From positions 28,577,501-28,641,500 of the forward strand of contig NC_079880.1 of NCBI RefSeq assembly GCF_029227915.1: a stretch of DNA of 64,000 bases, given 5' to 3'. Source of the stretch: Hydractinia symbiolongicarpus (Eukaryota; Cnidaria; Hydrozoa; Anthoathecata; Hydractiniidae). This document shows, one piece after another, positions 26,233-37,791 of this stretch. Below the pieces are notes generated by a model. That model did no database searches, was not told where the DNA came from, and worked only from the letters and a program-made list of their open reading frames with translations. Positions within the stretch are counted from its first letter, which is position 1. Each line of letters starts with the position of its first letter. The position numbers and the translations under genes were made by a program.

Positions 26233-29200
26233 GCGTTTTAGTGGTGAAACGATAATTTAAAAAATCGTTTTGGAAATGAGTTTACTCACAGGGTACTTTC
26301 TTTGTATATTTTCGACTATACGGGCCAAGCCCGGGATTTACAGGAAATCGCGGGTTTTCGTTTGCCGGCGATTAAACCACTTTCATTTAGCCTCTCATCA
26401 AAAATGAAAACATTTCTGAAAACTACAAGTCTCATGCATTTTAGTGGTGAAAAAACAATTTAAAAAATCGTTCGGGAAATGAGTTTACTCCCTGGGTACC
26501 TTCTTTGTATACTTTTGACTATACGGCAGAGTCCGGGATTTACGGGAAATCGCGGGTTTTCGTTTGCCGGCGATTAAACTTCTTTTATTCAGCGTCTCAT
26601 CAAAAATGAAAACATTTCTGAAAACTACAAGTCTCATGCGTTTTAGTGGTGAAAAATAATTTAAAAAATCGTTCTGGAAATGAGTTTACTCACAGGGTAC
26701 TTTCTTTGTATACATTCGACTATACGGGCCAAGCCCGGGATTTACGGGAAATCGCGGGTTTTCGTTTGCCGGCGATTAAACATCTTTTATTCAGCGTCTC
26801 ATCAAAAATGAAAACATTTTTGAAAACTACAAGTCTCATGCGTTTTAGTGGTGAAAAAATAATTTAAAAAATCGTTCCGGAAATGAGTTTACTCCCTGGG
26901 TACTTTCTTTGTATACTTTTGATTATACGGGCCGAGTCCGGGATTTACGATAAATCGCAGGTTTTCGTTTGCCGGCGATTAAACTTCTTTTATTCAGCGT
27001 CTCATCAAAAATGAAAACATTTTTGTAAACTACAAGTCTCATGCGTTTTAGTGGTGAAAAAATAATTTAAAAAATCGTTTGGGAAATGAGTTTACTTCCT
27101 GGGTACTTTCTTTGTATACTTTTGACTATACGGGCCGAGTCCGGGGTTTACGGGAAATGGCGGGTTTTCGTTTGCCGGCGATTAAAGTTCTTTTATTCAG
27201 CGTCTCATCAAAAATGATAACATTTTTGAAAACTACAAGTCTCATGCGTTTTAGTGGTGAAACGATAATTTAAAAAATCGTTTTGGAAATGAGTTTACTC
27301 ACAGGGTACTTTCTTTGTATACTTTTGACTATACGGGCCGAGTCCGGGGTTTACGGGAAATGGCGGGTTTTCGTTTGCCGGCGATTAAAGTTCTTTTATT
27401 CAGCGTCTCATCAAAAATGATAACATTTTTGAAAACTACAAGTCTCATGCGTTTTAGTGGTGAAACGATAATTTAAAAAATCGTTTTGGAAATGAGTTTA
27501 CTCACAGGGTACTTTCTTTGTATGCGTTTGATTATACGGGCCGAGTCCGGGATTTACGGGAAAACGCAGGTTTTCGTTTGCCGGCGATTAAACTTCTTTT
27601 ATTCAGCGTCTCATCAAAAATGAAAACATTTTTGTAAACTACAAGTCTCATGCGTTTTAGTGGTGAAAAAATAATTTAAAAAATCGTTTGGGAAATGAGT
27701 TTACTTCCTGGGTACTTTCTTTGTATACTTTTGACTATACGGGCCGAGTCCGGGGTTTACGGGAAATGGCGGGTTTTCGTTTGCCGGCGATTAAAGTTCT
27801 TTTATTCAGCGTCTCATCAAAAGTGATAACATTTTTGAAAACTACAAGTCTCATGCGTTTTAGTGGTGAAACGATAATTTAAAAAATCGTTTTGGAAATG
27901 AGTTTACTCACAGGGTACTTTCTTTGTATATTTTCGACTATACGGGCAAAGCCCGTGATTTACGGGAAATCGCGGGTTTTCGTTTGCCAGCGATTAAACC
28001 ACTTTCATTTAGCCTCTCATCAAAAATGAAAACATTTCTGAAAACTACAAGTCTCATGCGTTTTAGTGGTGAAAAAACAATTTAAAAAATCGTTCGGGAA
28101 ATGAGTTTACTCCCTGGGTACCTTCTTTGTATACTTTTGACTATACGGCAGAGTCCGGGATTTACGGGAAATCGCGGGTTTTCGTTTGCCGGCGATTAAA
28201 CTTCTTTTATTCAGCGTCTCATCAAAAATGAAAACATTTCTGAAAATTACAAGTCTCATGGGCTTTAGTGGTGAAATAATAATTTAAAAAATCGTTCGAG
28301 AAATGAGTTTACTCCCTGGGTACTTTCTTTGTATACTTTTGATTATACGGGCCGAGTCCGGGATTTACGGGAAATCGCAGGTTTTCGTTTGCCGGCGATT
28401 AAACTTCTTTTATTCAGCGTCTCATCAAAAATGAAAACATTTTTGTAAACTACAAGTCTCATGCGTTTTAGTGGTGAAAAAATAATTTAAAAAATCGTTT
28501 GGGAAATGAGTTTACTTCCTGGGTACTTTCTTTGTATACTTTTGACTATACGGGCCGAGTCCGGGGTTTACGGGAAATGGCGGGTTTTCGTTTGCCGGCG
28601 ATTAAAGTTCTTTTATTCAGCGTCTCATCAAATATGATAATATTTTTGAAAACTACAAGTCTCATGCGTTTTAGTGGTGAAACGATAATTTAAAAAATCG
28701 TTTTGGAAATGAGTTTACTCACAGGGTACTTTCTTTGTATATTTTCGACTATACGGGCTAATCCCGGGATTTACGGGAAATCGCGGGTTTTCGTTTGCCG
28801 GCGATTAAACCACTTTCATTTAGCGTCTCATCAAAAATGAAAACAAATCTGAAACCAACAAGTCTCATGCGTTTTAGTTGTGAAAAAACAATTTAAAAAA
28901 TCGTTTTGGAAATGAGTTTACTCACAGGGTACTTTCTTTGTATATTTTCGACTATACGGGCTAAGCCCGGGATTTACGGGAAATCGCGGGTTTTCGTTTG
29001 CCGGCGATTAAACTTCTTTTATTCAGCGTCTCATCAAAAATGAAAACATTTCTGAAAATTACAAGTCTCATGGGCTTTAGTGGTGAAATAATAATTTAAA
29101 AAATCGTTCGAGAAATGAGTTTACTCCCTGGGTACTTTCTTTGTATACTTTTGATTATACGGGCCGAGTCCGGGATTTACGGGAAATCGCAGGTTTTCGT

Positions 29201-29418
29201 TTGCCGGCGATTAAACTTCTTTTATTCAGCGTCTCATCAAAAATGAAAACATTTTTGTAAACTACAAGTCTCATGCGTTTTAGTGGTGAAAAAATAATTT
29301 AAAAAGTCGTTTGGGAAATGAGTTTACTTCCTGGGTACTTTCTTTGTATACTTTTGACTATACGGGCCGAGTCCGGGGTTTACGGGAAATGGCGGGTTTT
29401 CGTTTGCCGGCGATTAAA
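26170..29418 (+). repeat. Satellite interval between LINE copies 1 and 2 (16 monomers)
   Basis: The 3,249 bp equal 16 x 203 minus three single-base losses plus 4 bp. The losses are two ACGGCAGAG monomers near 26525 and 28147 and one short A run near 26652. The extra 4 bp are what a TAAA target duplication predicts. The interval contains all four right-hand monomer classes: CCGGGG/GATAACA, TATTTTCGAC/CATTTAGC, ACGGCAGAG, and GATTATACGGG/TTTGTAAAC. No gene is seen. Confidence 0.93.
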
Positions 29419-31370
29419 TTTTTTTTGATTATTTTTTTTTTTGATTTTCTCTTTATTTAACGTCGATAGATACAATAGTATTTAAATAACTAATTTAAAT
29501 CGACAACAAAACGTGAAACAAGGCAAACAGCGATAAAAAATAAGAAAAATAAAAAAATAAATAAGTAAAGTTAAAATATGTATGGTATATCCATGCATAT
29601 TTTACAGGTGCAAACATCACCTTCCCAAAATTTTATTGAGCTACGGAAGGCTTCGAGAGAAGGAGCATTTTTTGTAGCGTCAGGCACAGATATCCATAGC
29701 TTCCCTGCAATATTTGATAAAGTATTTAAGCCATAGTACGTTGTCCGACAAGTTGGTCGCCTGATCAAATTAAAGCAACGAAGGTTGTACTTGTTTTCCC
29801 TAACAGAAAATATCTCGTTCATATATAGAGGTGACAATCCATTTAAAAATTTGTAAACCTCTTTCATTAAATTCTGTAAATTGATGATGTGAATATTTTT
29901 AACATTACATAAAGATAAAAGTTCATCGTAACTGCCATTTATATCGTCCTGTATGATTCTTAGACAACGTTCATGAATACGATTGATTCGATTATTCGCA
30001 ACTTTTCCACAAAACATCCATACTAAGGGACAGTAAGAAAACTGAGACAAAATAAATGAATTGAAGAGAAAACGCTTCATCTTGGGTGTCAAAAAGGAAG
30101 ATATCCTTTGAAGCACGTTGAGTTTCCTACTAGCCTTATTACAGATGTTTTTGACATGCGAATGAAAGTTTAGTCTCGAGTCAATCGTAACACCAAGAAG
30201 CACTACAGACGATTTACACGCAATTTTCAAATGGTTAAATATCAAACTTTCATCGTGATGACCTAATACAATATATTGATACTTTTTCAAATTTATTGCT
30301 AAGTAATTTTCATAAAACCAATTATTAACTATGACCAAATTAGTAAGCAGTGTTTGTTTTACATCTTCTAATGAATTTTCACAAGCATATAAGGTGTTAT
30401 CATCTGCAAAGTTACAAAGGGATGATTGAATAATGAACCAGAATAAATCGTTTATAGAATAATTGAAGAAAGGAGGTCCTAAGATTGATCCTTGTGGAAC
30501 TCCAACTTGAAGAGGAAGCCATTCGCTAAAAGAAGAATTTATTCTGGTTCTCTGAAAACGATTTTTCAAGTATGAGTGAATAAATAATAAAGAAGATTCA
30601 GAAAAACCATAGGCATGCAGCTTTGCAATAAGCAAATCATGGTTGATAGTATCAAAAGCTTTTGAAAGGTCCATTAGCACTGCTCCAACTACACCCTTAT
30701 TATCAAGTGTGCTTTTCCATTGTTCAATCATTCGAATGAGAGCATATTGTGTATTATAACCCTTTCTGAAGCCTGATAGATGAGGGCTGAGTTTGTCATG
30801 CATAAAAGTGTGCATTTGATTAAGAATAGTTCTTTCAAAAACCTTTGATAAACAGGGAAGCAAGCTAGCAGGTCTATAGTTCTCCTTATCATTACAGTCA
30901 TCCTTCTTAAAAACAGGTATAACCTCTGCAAGTTTTAAATCATCAGGAAAAATATTAGACTGTAAACAAAAATTTATAATATTAGTGAGGATAGGAACAA
31001 AGATATGAATAAACTTTTTCAACATAAAAACTGGAAAATCACCACTAACAGAAGATTTCTTTGCATCCATGTCTTTGATGACTTTGAGAACATCAGGCTG
31101 TTCAACCAGCGAAAAATAGAACTTTTCATCATAACCCACATTTTCACGAATTTTCAAAATACTGATGTGATTAGTATACGAGTGGATTGCGTCGTGAATG
31201 GTTGCTGTATGTGTATCATCGTTTGGTTTGATTGGTAAATTTTTCGTGATGTTGGTGTAATATTCATTGAAGATTTTGCATAATTTTTGTTCGTCGGTGA
31301 CTATCTTTTCTTTCTCGATTAAGATAATTTTGTTGGTGTTATAAAAATATAAATATATAAAGTAAATATA
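29419..31370 (-). mobile_element. 5'-truncated LINE insertion, copy 2
   Basis: It has the same 1,952-bp length, insertion point in the monomer, A-rich tail, AATAAA (29452-29457, minus strand) and 13-bp tandem at the 5' junction as copy 1. TAAA flanks it at 29415-29418 and 31371-31374. It belongs to the second lineage, marked by a T-to-A change that makes residue 517 isoleucine, and by AAAAGTC instead of ACAAGTC in the satellite just beyond the 5' end. Confidence 0.9.
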
Positions 31371-31433
31371 TAAAGTTCTTTTATTCAGCGTCTCATCAAA
31401 AGTGATAACATTTTTGAAAACTAAAAGTCTCAT
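29571..31433 (-). CDS. LINE reverse transcriptase ORF, 5'-truncated, copy 2
   Basis: The 620-codon frame has the same motifs and catalytic aspartates (D255, D344, D345) as copy 1. Differences are V4L in the satellite-derived leader, V189A in the fingers region (G at 30868, private to this copy) and N517I, shared with copies 4 and 6. There is no frameshift or stop. The start codon again lies in antisense satellite (31431-31433) and the endonuclease part is absent. Confidence 0.87.
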   Translation of the reverse strand: MRLLVFKNVITFDETLNKRTLYIYFIYLYFYNTNKIILIEKEKIVTDEQKLCKIFNEYYTNITKNLPIKPNDDTHTATIHDAIHSYTNHISILKIRENVGYDEKFYFSLVEQPDVLKVIKDMDAKKSSVSGDFPVFMLKKFIHIFVPILTNIINFCLQSNIFPDDLKLAEVIPVFKKDDCNDKENYRPASLLPCLSKVFERTILNQMHTFMHDKLSPHLSGFRKGYNTQYALIRMIEQWKSTLDNKGVVGAVLMDLSKAFDTINHDLLIAKLHAYGFSESSLLFIHSYLKNRFQRTRINSSFSEWLPLQVGVPQGSILGPPFFNYSINDLFWFIIQSSLCNFADDNTLYACENSLEDVKQTLLTNLVIVNNWFYENYLAINLKKYQYIVLGHHDESLIFNHLKIACKSSVVLLGVTIDSRLNFHSHVKNICNKASRKLNVLQRISSFLTPKMKRFLFNSFILSQFSYCPLVWMFCGKVANNRINRIHERCLRIIQDDINGSYDELLSLCNVKNIHIINLQNLMKEVYKFLNGLSPLYMNEIFSVRENKYNLRCFNLIRRPTCRTTYYGLNTLSNIAGKLWISVPDATKNAPSLEAFRSSIKFWEGDVCTCKICMDIPYIF

Positions 31434-34010
31434 GCGTTTTAGTGGTGAAACGATAATTTAAAAAATCGTTTTGGAAATGAGTTTACTCACAGGGTACTTT
31501 CTTTGTATATTTTCGACTATACGGGCCAAGCCCGGGATTTACAGGAAATCGCGGGTTTTCGTTTGCCGGCGATTAAACCACTTTCATTTAGCCTCTCATC
31601 AAAAATGAAAACATTTCTGAAAACTACAAGTCTCATGCGTTTTGGTGGTGAAAAAACAATTTAAAAAATCGTTCGGGAAATGAGTTTACTCCCTGGGTAC
31701 CTTCTTTGTATACTTTTGACTATACGGCAGAGTCCGGGATTTACGGGAAATCGCGGGTTTTCGTTTGCCGGCGATTAAACTTCTTTTATTCAGCGTCTCA
31801 TCAAAAATGAAAACATTTCTGAAACTACAAGTCTCATGCGTTTTAGTGGTGAAAAATAATTTAAAAAATCGTTCTGGAAATGAGTTTACTCACAGGGTAC
31901 TTTCTTTGTATACATTCGACTATACGGGCCAAGCCCGGGATTTACGGGAAATCGCGGGTTTTCGTTTGCCGGCGATTAAACATCTTTTATTCAGCGTCTC
32001 ATCAAAAATGAAAACATTTTTGAAAACTACAAGTCTCATGCGTTTTAGTGGTGAAAAAATAATTTAAAAAATCGTTCCGGAAATGAGTTTACTCCCTGGG
32101 TACTTTCTTTGTATACTTTTGATTATACGGGCCGAGTCCGGGATTTACGATAAATCGCAGGTTTTCGTTTGCCGGCGATTAAACATCTTTTATTCAGCGT
32201 CTCATCAAAAATGAAAACATTTTTGTAAACTACAAGTCTCATGCGTTTTAGTGGTGAAAAAATAATTTAAAAAATCGTTTGGGAAATGGATTTACTTCCT
32301 GGGTACTTTCTTTGTATACTTTTGACTATACGAGCCGAGTCCGGGGTTTACGGGAAATGGCGGGTTTTCGTTTGCCGGCGATTAAAGTTCTTTTATTCAG
32401 CGTCTCATCAAAAATGATAACATTTTTGAAAACTACAAGTCTCATGCGTTTTAGTGGTGAAACGATAATTTAAAAAATCGTTTTGGAAATGAGTTTACTC
32501 ACAGGGTACTTTCTTTGTATGCGTTTGATTATACGGGCCGAGTCCGGGATTTACGGGAAATCGCAGGTTTTCGTTTGCCGGCGATTAAACTTCTTTTATT
32601 CAGCGTCTCATCAAAAATGAAAACATTTTTGTAAACTACAAGTCTCATGCGTTTTAGTGGTGAAAAAATAATTTAAAAAATCGTTTGGGAAATGAGTTTA
32701 CTTCCTGGGTACTTTCTTTGTATACTTTTGACTATACGGGCCGAGTCCTGGGTTTACGGGAAATGGCGGGTTTTCGTTTGCCGGCGATTAAAGTTCTTTT
32801 ATTCAGCGTCTCATCAAAAATGATAACATTTTTGAAAACTACAAGTCTCATGCGTTTTAGTGGTGAAACGATAATTTAAAAAATCGTTTTGGAAATGAGT
32901 TTACTCACAGGGTACTTTCTTTGTATATTTTCGACTATACGGGCCAAGCCCGGGATTTACGGGAAACCGCGGGTTTTCGTTTGCCGGCGATTAAACCACT
33001 CTCATTTAGCGTCTCATCAAAAACGAAAACAAATCTGAAAACTACAAGTCTCAAGCGTTTTAGTTGTGAAAAAAGAATTTAAAAAATCGTTCTGGAAATG
33101 AGTTTACTCACAGGGTACTTTCTTTGTATACATTCGACTATACGGGCCAAGCCCGGGATTTACGGGAAATCGTGGGTTTTCGTTTGCCGGCGATTAAACA
33201 TCTTTTATTCAGCGTCTCATCAAAAATGAAAACATTTTTGAAAACTACAAGTCTCATGCGTTTTAGTGGTGAAAAAATAATTTAAAAAATCGTTCCGGAA
33301 ATGAGTTTACTCCCTGGGTACTTTCTTTGTATACTTTTGATTATACGGGCCGAGTCCGGGATTTACGATAAATCGCAGGTTTTCGTTTGCCGGCGATTAA
33401 ACTTCTTTTATTCAGCGTCTCATCAAAAATGAAAACATTTTTGTAAACTACAAGTCTCATGCGTTTTAGTGGTGAAAAAATAATTTAAAAAATCGTTTGG
33501 GAAATGAGTTTACTTCCTGGGTACTTTCTTTGTATACTTTTGACTATAAGGGCCGAGTCCGTGGTTTACAGGAAATGGCGGGTTTTCGTTTGCCGGCGAT
33601 TAAAGTTCTTTTATTCAGCGTCTCATCAAAAATGATAACATTTTTGAAAACCACAAGTCTCATGCGTTTTAGTGGTGAAACGATAATTTAAAAAATCGTT
33701 TTGGAAATGAGTTTACTCACAGGGTACTTTCTTTGCATACGTTTGATTATACGGGCCGAGTCCGGGATTTACGGGAAATCGCAGGTTTTCGTTTGCCGGC
33801 GATTAAACTTCTTTTATTCAGCGTCTCATCAAAAATGAAAACATTTTTGTAAACTACAAGTCTCATGCGTTTTAGTGGTGAAAAAATAATTTAAAAAATC
33901 GTTTGGGAAATGAGTTTACTTCCTGGGTACTTTCTTTGTATACTTTTGACTATACGGGCCGAGTCCGGGGTTTACGGGAAATGGCGGGTTTTCGTTTGCC
34001 GGCGATTAAA
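31371..34010 (+). repeat. Satellite interval between LINE copies 2 and 3 (13 monomers)
   Basis: The 2,640 bp equal 13 x 203 minus three one-base losses plus the 4-bp TAAA duplication. The losses are ACGGCAGAG near 31727, CTGAAACTAC near 31821 and GAAAAATAATTTA near 31852. A private GGGAAATGGATTT variant is at about 32281. The last monomers share the CTATAAGGGCC and TTTGCATACG variants with the sequence left of copies 1 and 5. No gene is seen. Confidence 0.93.
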
Positions 34011-35962
34011 TTTTTTTTGATTATTTTTTTTTTTGATTTTCTCTTTATTTAACGTCGATAGATACAATAGTATTTAAATAACTAATTTAAATCGACAACA
34101 AAACGTGAAACAAGGCAAACAGCGATAAAAAATAAGAAAAATAAAAAAATAAATAAGTAAAGTTAAAATATGTATGGTATATCCATGCATATTTTACAGG
34201 TGCAAACATCACCTTCCCAAAATTTTATTGAGCTACGGAAGGCTTCGAGAGAAGGAGCATTTTTTGTAGCGTCAGGCACAGATATCCATAGCTTCCCTGC
34301 AATATTTGATAAAGTATTTAAGCCATAGTACGTTGTCCGACAAGTTGGTCGCCTGATCAAATTAAAGCAACGAAGGTTGTACTTGTTTTCCCTAACAGAA
34401 AATATCTCGTTCATATATAGAGGTGACAATCCATTTAAAAATTTGTAAACCTCTTTCATTAAATTCTGTAAATTGTTGATGTGAATATTTTTAACATTAC
34501 ATAAAGATAAAAGTTCATCGTAACTGCCATTTATATCGTCCTGTATGATTCTTAGACAACGTTCATGAATACGATTGATTCGATTATTCGCAACTTTTCC
34601 ACAAAACATCCATACTAAGGGACAGTAAGAAAACTGAGACAAAATAAATGAATTGAAGAGAAAACGCTTCATCTTGGGTGTCAAAAAGGAAGATATCCTT
34701 TGAAGCACGTTGAGTTTCCTACTAGCCTTATTACAGATGTTTTTGACATGCGAATGAAAGTTTAGTCTCGAGTCAATCGTAACACCAAGAAGCACTACAG
34801 ACGATTTACACGCAATTTTCAAATGGTTAAATATCAAACTTTCATCGTGATGACCTAATACAATATATTGATACTTTTTCAAATTTATTGCTAAGTAATT
34901 TTCATAAAACCAATTATTAACTATGACCAAATTAGTAAGCAGTGTTTGTTTTACATCTTCTAATGAATTTTCACAAGCATATAAGGTGTTATCATCTGCA
35001 AAGTTACAAAGGGATGATTGAATAATGAACCAGAATAAATCGTTTATAGAATAATTGAAGAAAGGAGGTCCTAAGATTGATCCTTGTGGAACTCCAACTT
35101 GAAGAGGAAGCCATTCGCTAAAAGAAGAATTTATTCTGGTTCTCTGAAAACGATTTTTCAAGTATGAGTGAATAAATAATAAAGAAGATTCAGAAAAACC
35201 ATAGGCATGCAGCTTTGCAATAAGCAAATCATGGTTGATAGTATCAAAAGCTTTTGAAAGGTCCATTAGCACTGCTCCAACTACACCCTTATTATCAAGT
35301 GTGCTTTTCCATTGTTCAATCATTCGAATGAGAGCATATTGTGTATTATAACCCTTTCTGAAGCCTGATAGATGAGGGCTGAGTTTGTCATGCATAAAAG
35401 TGTGCATTTGATTAAGAATAGTTCTTTCAAAAACCTTTGATAAACAGGGAAGCAAGCTAACAGGTCTATAGTTCTCCTTATCATTACAGTCATCCTTCTT
35501 AAAAACAGGTATAACCTCTGCAAGTTTTAAATCATCAGGAAAAATATTAGACTGTAAACAAAAATTTATAATATTAGTGAGGATAGGAACAAAGATATGA
35601 ATAAACTTTTTCAACATAAAAACTGGAAAATCACCACTAACAGAAGATTTCTTTGCATCCATGTCTTTGATGACTTTGAGAACATCAGGCTGTTCAACCA
35701 GCGAAAAATAGAACTTTTCATCATAACCCACATTTTCACGAATTTTCAAAATACTGATGTGATTAGTATACGAGTGGATTGCGTCGTGAATGGTTGCTGT
35801 ATGTGTATCATCGTTTGGTTTGATTGGTAAATTTTTCGTGATGTTGGTGTAATATTCATTGAAGATTTTGCATAATTTTTGTTCGTCGGTGACTATCTTT
35901 TCTTTCTCGATTAAGATAATTTTGTTGGTGTTATAAAAATATAAATATATAAAGTAAATATA
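34011..35962 (-). mobile_element. 5'-truncated LINE insertion, copy 3
   Basis: It is identical in structure to copy 1: 1,952 bp, TAAA at 34007-34010 and 35963-35966, AATAAA at 34044-34049 on the minus strand, the A-rich tail and the 13-bp junction tandem. It belongs to lineage 1/3/5 (N517). The surrounding block of about 4.1 kb (about 32.67-36.74 kb) matches the block around copy 1 at an offset of 9,793 bp. Confidence 0.9.
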
Positions 35963-36025
35963 TAAAGTTCTTTTATTCAGCGTCTCATCAAAAGTGATAA
36001 CATTTTTGAAAACTACAAGTCTCAT
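34163..36025 (-). CDS. LINE reverse transcriptase ORF, 5'-truncated, copy 3
   Basis: The encoded protein appears identical to that of copy 1 over all 620 residues, including the satellite-derived first 21 residues, V189 and N517. The RT catalytic triad D255/D344/D345 is intact and the endonuclease is absent. Just outside the ORF this copy has a private CGGTTTGG variant in the flanking satellite (36061). Confidence 0.88.
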   Translation of the reverse strand: MRLVVFKNVITFDETLNKRTLYIYFIYLYFYNTNKIILIEKEKIVTDEQKLCKIFNEYYTNITKNLPIKPNDDTHTATIHDAIHSYTNHISILKIRENVGYDEKFYFSLVEQPDVLKVIKDMDAKKSSVSGDFPVFMLKKFIHIFVPILTNIINFCLQSNIFPDDLKLAEVIPVFKKDDCNDKENYRPVSLLPCLSKVFERTILNQMHTFMHDKLSPHLSGFRKGYNTQYALIRMIEQWKSTLDNKGVVGAVLMDLSKAFDTINHDLLIAKLHAYGFSESSLLFIHSYLKNRFQRTRINSSFSEWLPLQVGVPQGSILGPPFFNYSINDLFWFIIQSSLCNFADDNTLYACENSLEDVKQTLLTNLVIVNNWFYENYLAINLKKYQYIVLGHHDESLIFNHLKIACKSSVVLLGVTIDSRLNFHSHVKNICNKASRKLNVLQRISSFLTPKMKRFLFNSFILSQFSYCPLVWMFCGKVANNRINRIHERCLRIIQDDINGSYDELLSLCNVKNIHINNLQNLMKEVYKFLNGLSPLYMNEIFSVRENKYNLRCFNLIRRPTCRTTYYGLNTLSNIAGKLWISVPDATKNAPSLEAFRSSIKFWEGDVCTCKICMDIPYIF

Positions 36026-37791
36026 GCGTTTTAGTGGTGAAACGATAATTTAAAAAATCGGTTTGGAAATGAGTTTACTCACAGGGTACTTTCTTTGTAT
36101 ATTTTCGACTATACGGGCCAAGCCCGGGATTTACAGGAAATCGCGGGTTTTCGTTTGCCGGCGATTAAACCACTTTCATTTAGCCTCTCATCAAAAATGA
36201 AAACATTTCTGAAAACTACAAGTCTCATGCATTTTAGTGGTGAAAAAACAATTTAAAAAATCGTTCGGGAAATGAGTTTACTCCCTGGGTACCTTCTTTG
36301 TATACTTTTGACTATACGGCAGAGTCCGGGATTTACGGGAAATCGCGGGTTTTCGTTTGCCGGCGATTAAACTTCTTTTATTCAGCGTCTCATCAAAAAT
36401 GAAAACATTTCTGAAAACTACAAGTCTCATGCGTTTTAGTGGTGAAAAATAATTTAAAAAATCGTTCTGGAAATGAGTTTACTCACAGGGTACTTTCTTT
36501 GTATACATTCGACTATACGGGCCAAGCCCGGGATTTACGGGAAATCGCGGGTTTTCGTTTGCCGGCGATTAAACATCTTTTATTCAGCGTCTCATCAAAA
36601 ATGAAAACATTTTTGAAAACTACAAGTCTCATGCGTTTTAGTGGTGAAAAAATAATTTAAAAAATCGTTCCGGAAATGAGTTTACTCCCTGGGTACTTTC
36701 TTTGTATACTTTTGATTATACGGGCCGAGTCCGGGATTTACGGGAAATCGCAGGTTTTCGTTTGCCGGCGATTAAACTTCTTTTATTCAGCGTCTCATCA
36801 AAAATGAAAACATTTTTGTAAACTACAAGTCTCATGCGTTTTAGTGGTGAAAAAATAATTTAAAAAATCGTTTGGGAAATGAGTTTACTTCCTGGGTACT
36901 TTCTTTGTATACTTTTGACTATACGGGCCGAGTCCGGGGTTTACGGGAAATGGCGGGTTTTCGTTTGCCGGCGATTAAAGTTCTTTTATTCAGCGTCTCA
37001 TCAAATATGATAATATTTTTGAAAACTACAAGTCTCATGCGTTTTAGTGGTGAAACGATAATTTAAAAAATCGTTTTGGAAATGAGTTTACTCACAGGGT
37101 ACTTTCTTTGTATATTTTCGACTATACGGGCTAATCCCGGGATTTACGGGAAATCGCGGGTTTTCGTTTGCCGGCGATTAAACCACTTTCATTTAGCGTC
37201 TCATCAAAAATGAAAACAAATCTGAAACCAACAAGTCTCATGCGTTTTAGTTGTGAAAAAACAATTTAAAAAATCGTTTTGGAAATGAGTTTACTCACAG
37301 GGTACTTTCTTTGTATATTTTCGACTATACGGGCTAAGCCCGGGATTTACGGGAAATCGCGGGTTTTCGTTTGCCGGCGATTAAACTTCTTTTATTCAGC
37401 GTCTCATCAAAAATGAAAACATTTCTGAAAATTACAAGTCTCATGGGCTTTAGTGGTGAAATAATAATTTAAAAAATCGTTCGAGAAATGAGTTTACTCC
37501 CTGGGTACTTTCTTTGTATACTTTTGATTATACGGGCCGAGTCCGGGATTTACGGGAAATCGCAGGTTTTCGTTTGCCGGCGATTAAACTTCTTTTATTC
37601 AGCGTCTCATCAAAAATGAAAACATTTTTGTAAACTACAAGTCTCATGCGTTTTAGTGGTGAAAAAATAATTTAAAAAGTCGTTTGGGAAATGAGTTTAC
37701 TTCCTGGGTACTTTCTTTGTATACTTTTGACTATACGGGCCGAGTCCGGGGTTTACGGGAAATGGCGGGTTTTCGTTTGCCGGCGATTAAA
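35963..37791 (+). repeat. Satellite interval between LINE copies 3 and 4 (9 monomers)
   Basis: At 1,829 bp this is the shortest interval. Its left part matches the sequence after copy 1 and its right part matches the sequence before copy 2, with the switch inside 36673-36742. It is thus the junction interval of the 8,373-bp tandem duplication and has lost seven monomers relative to the copy 1-2 interval. No gene is seen. Confidence 0.93.
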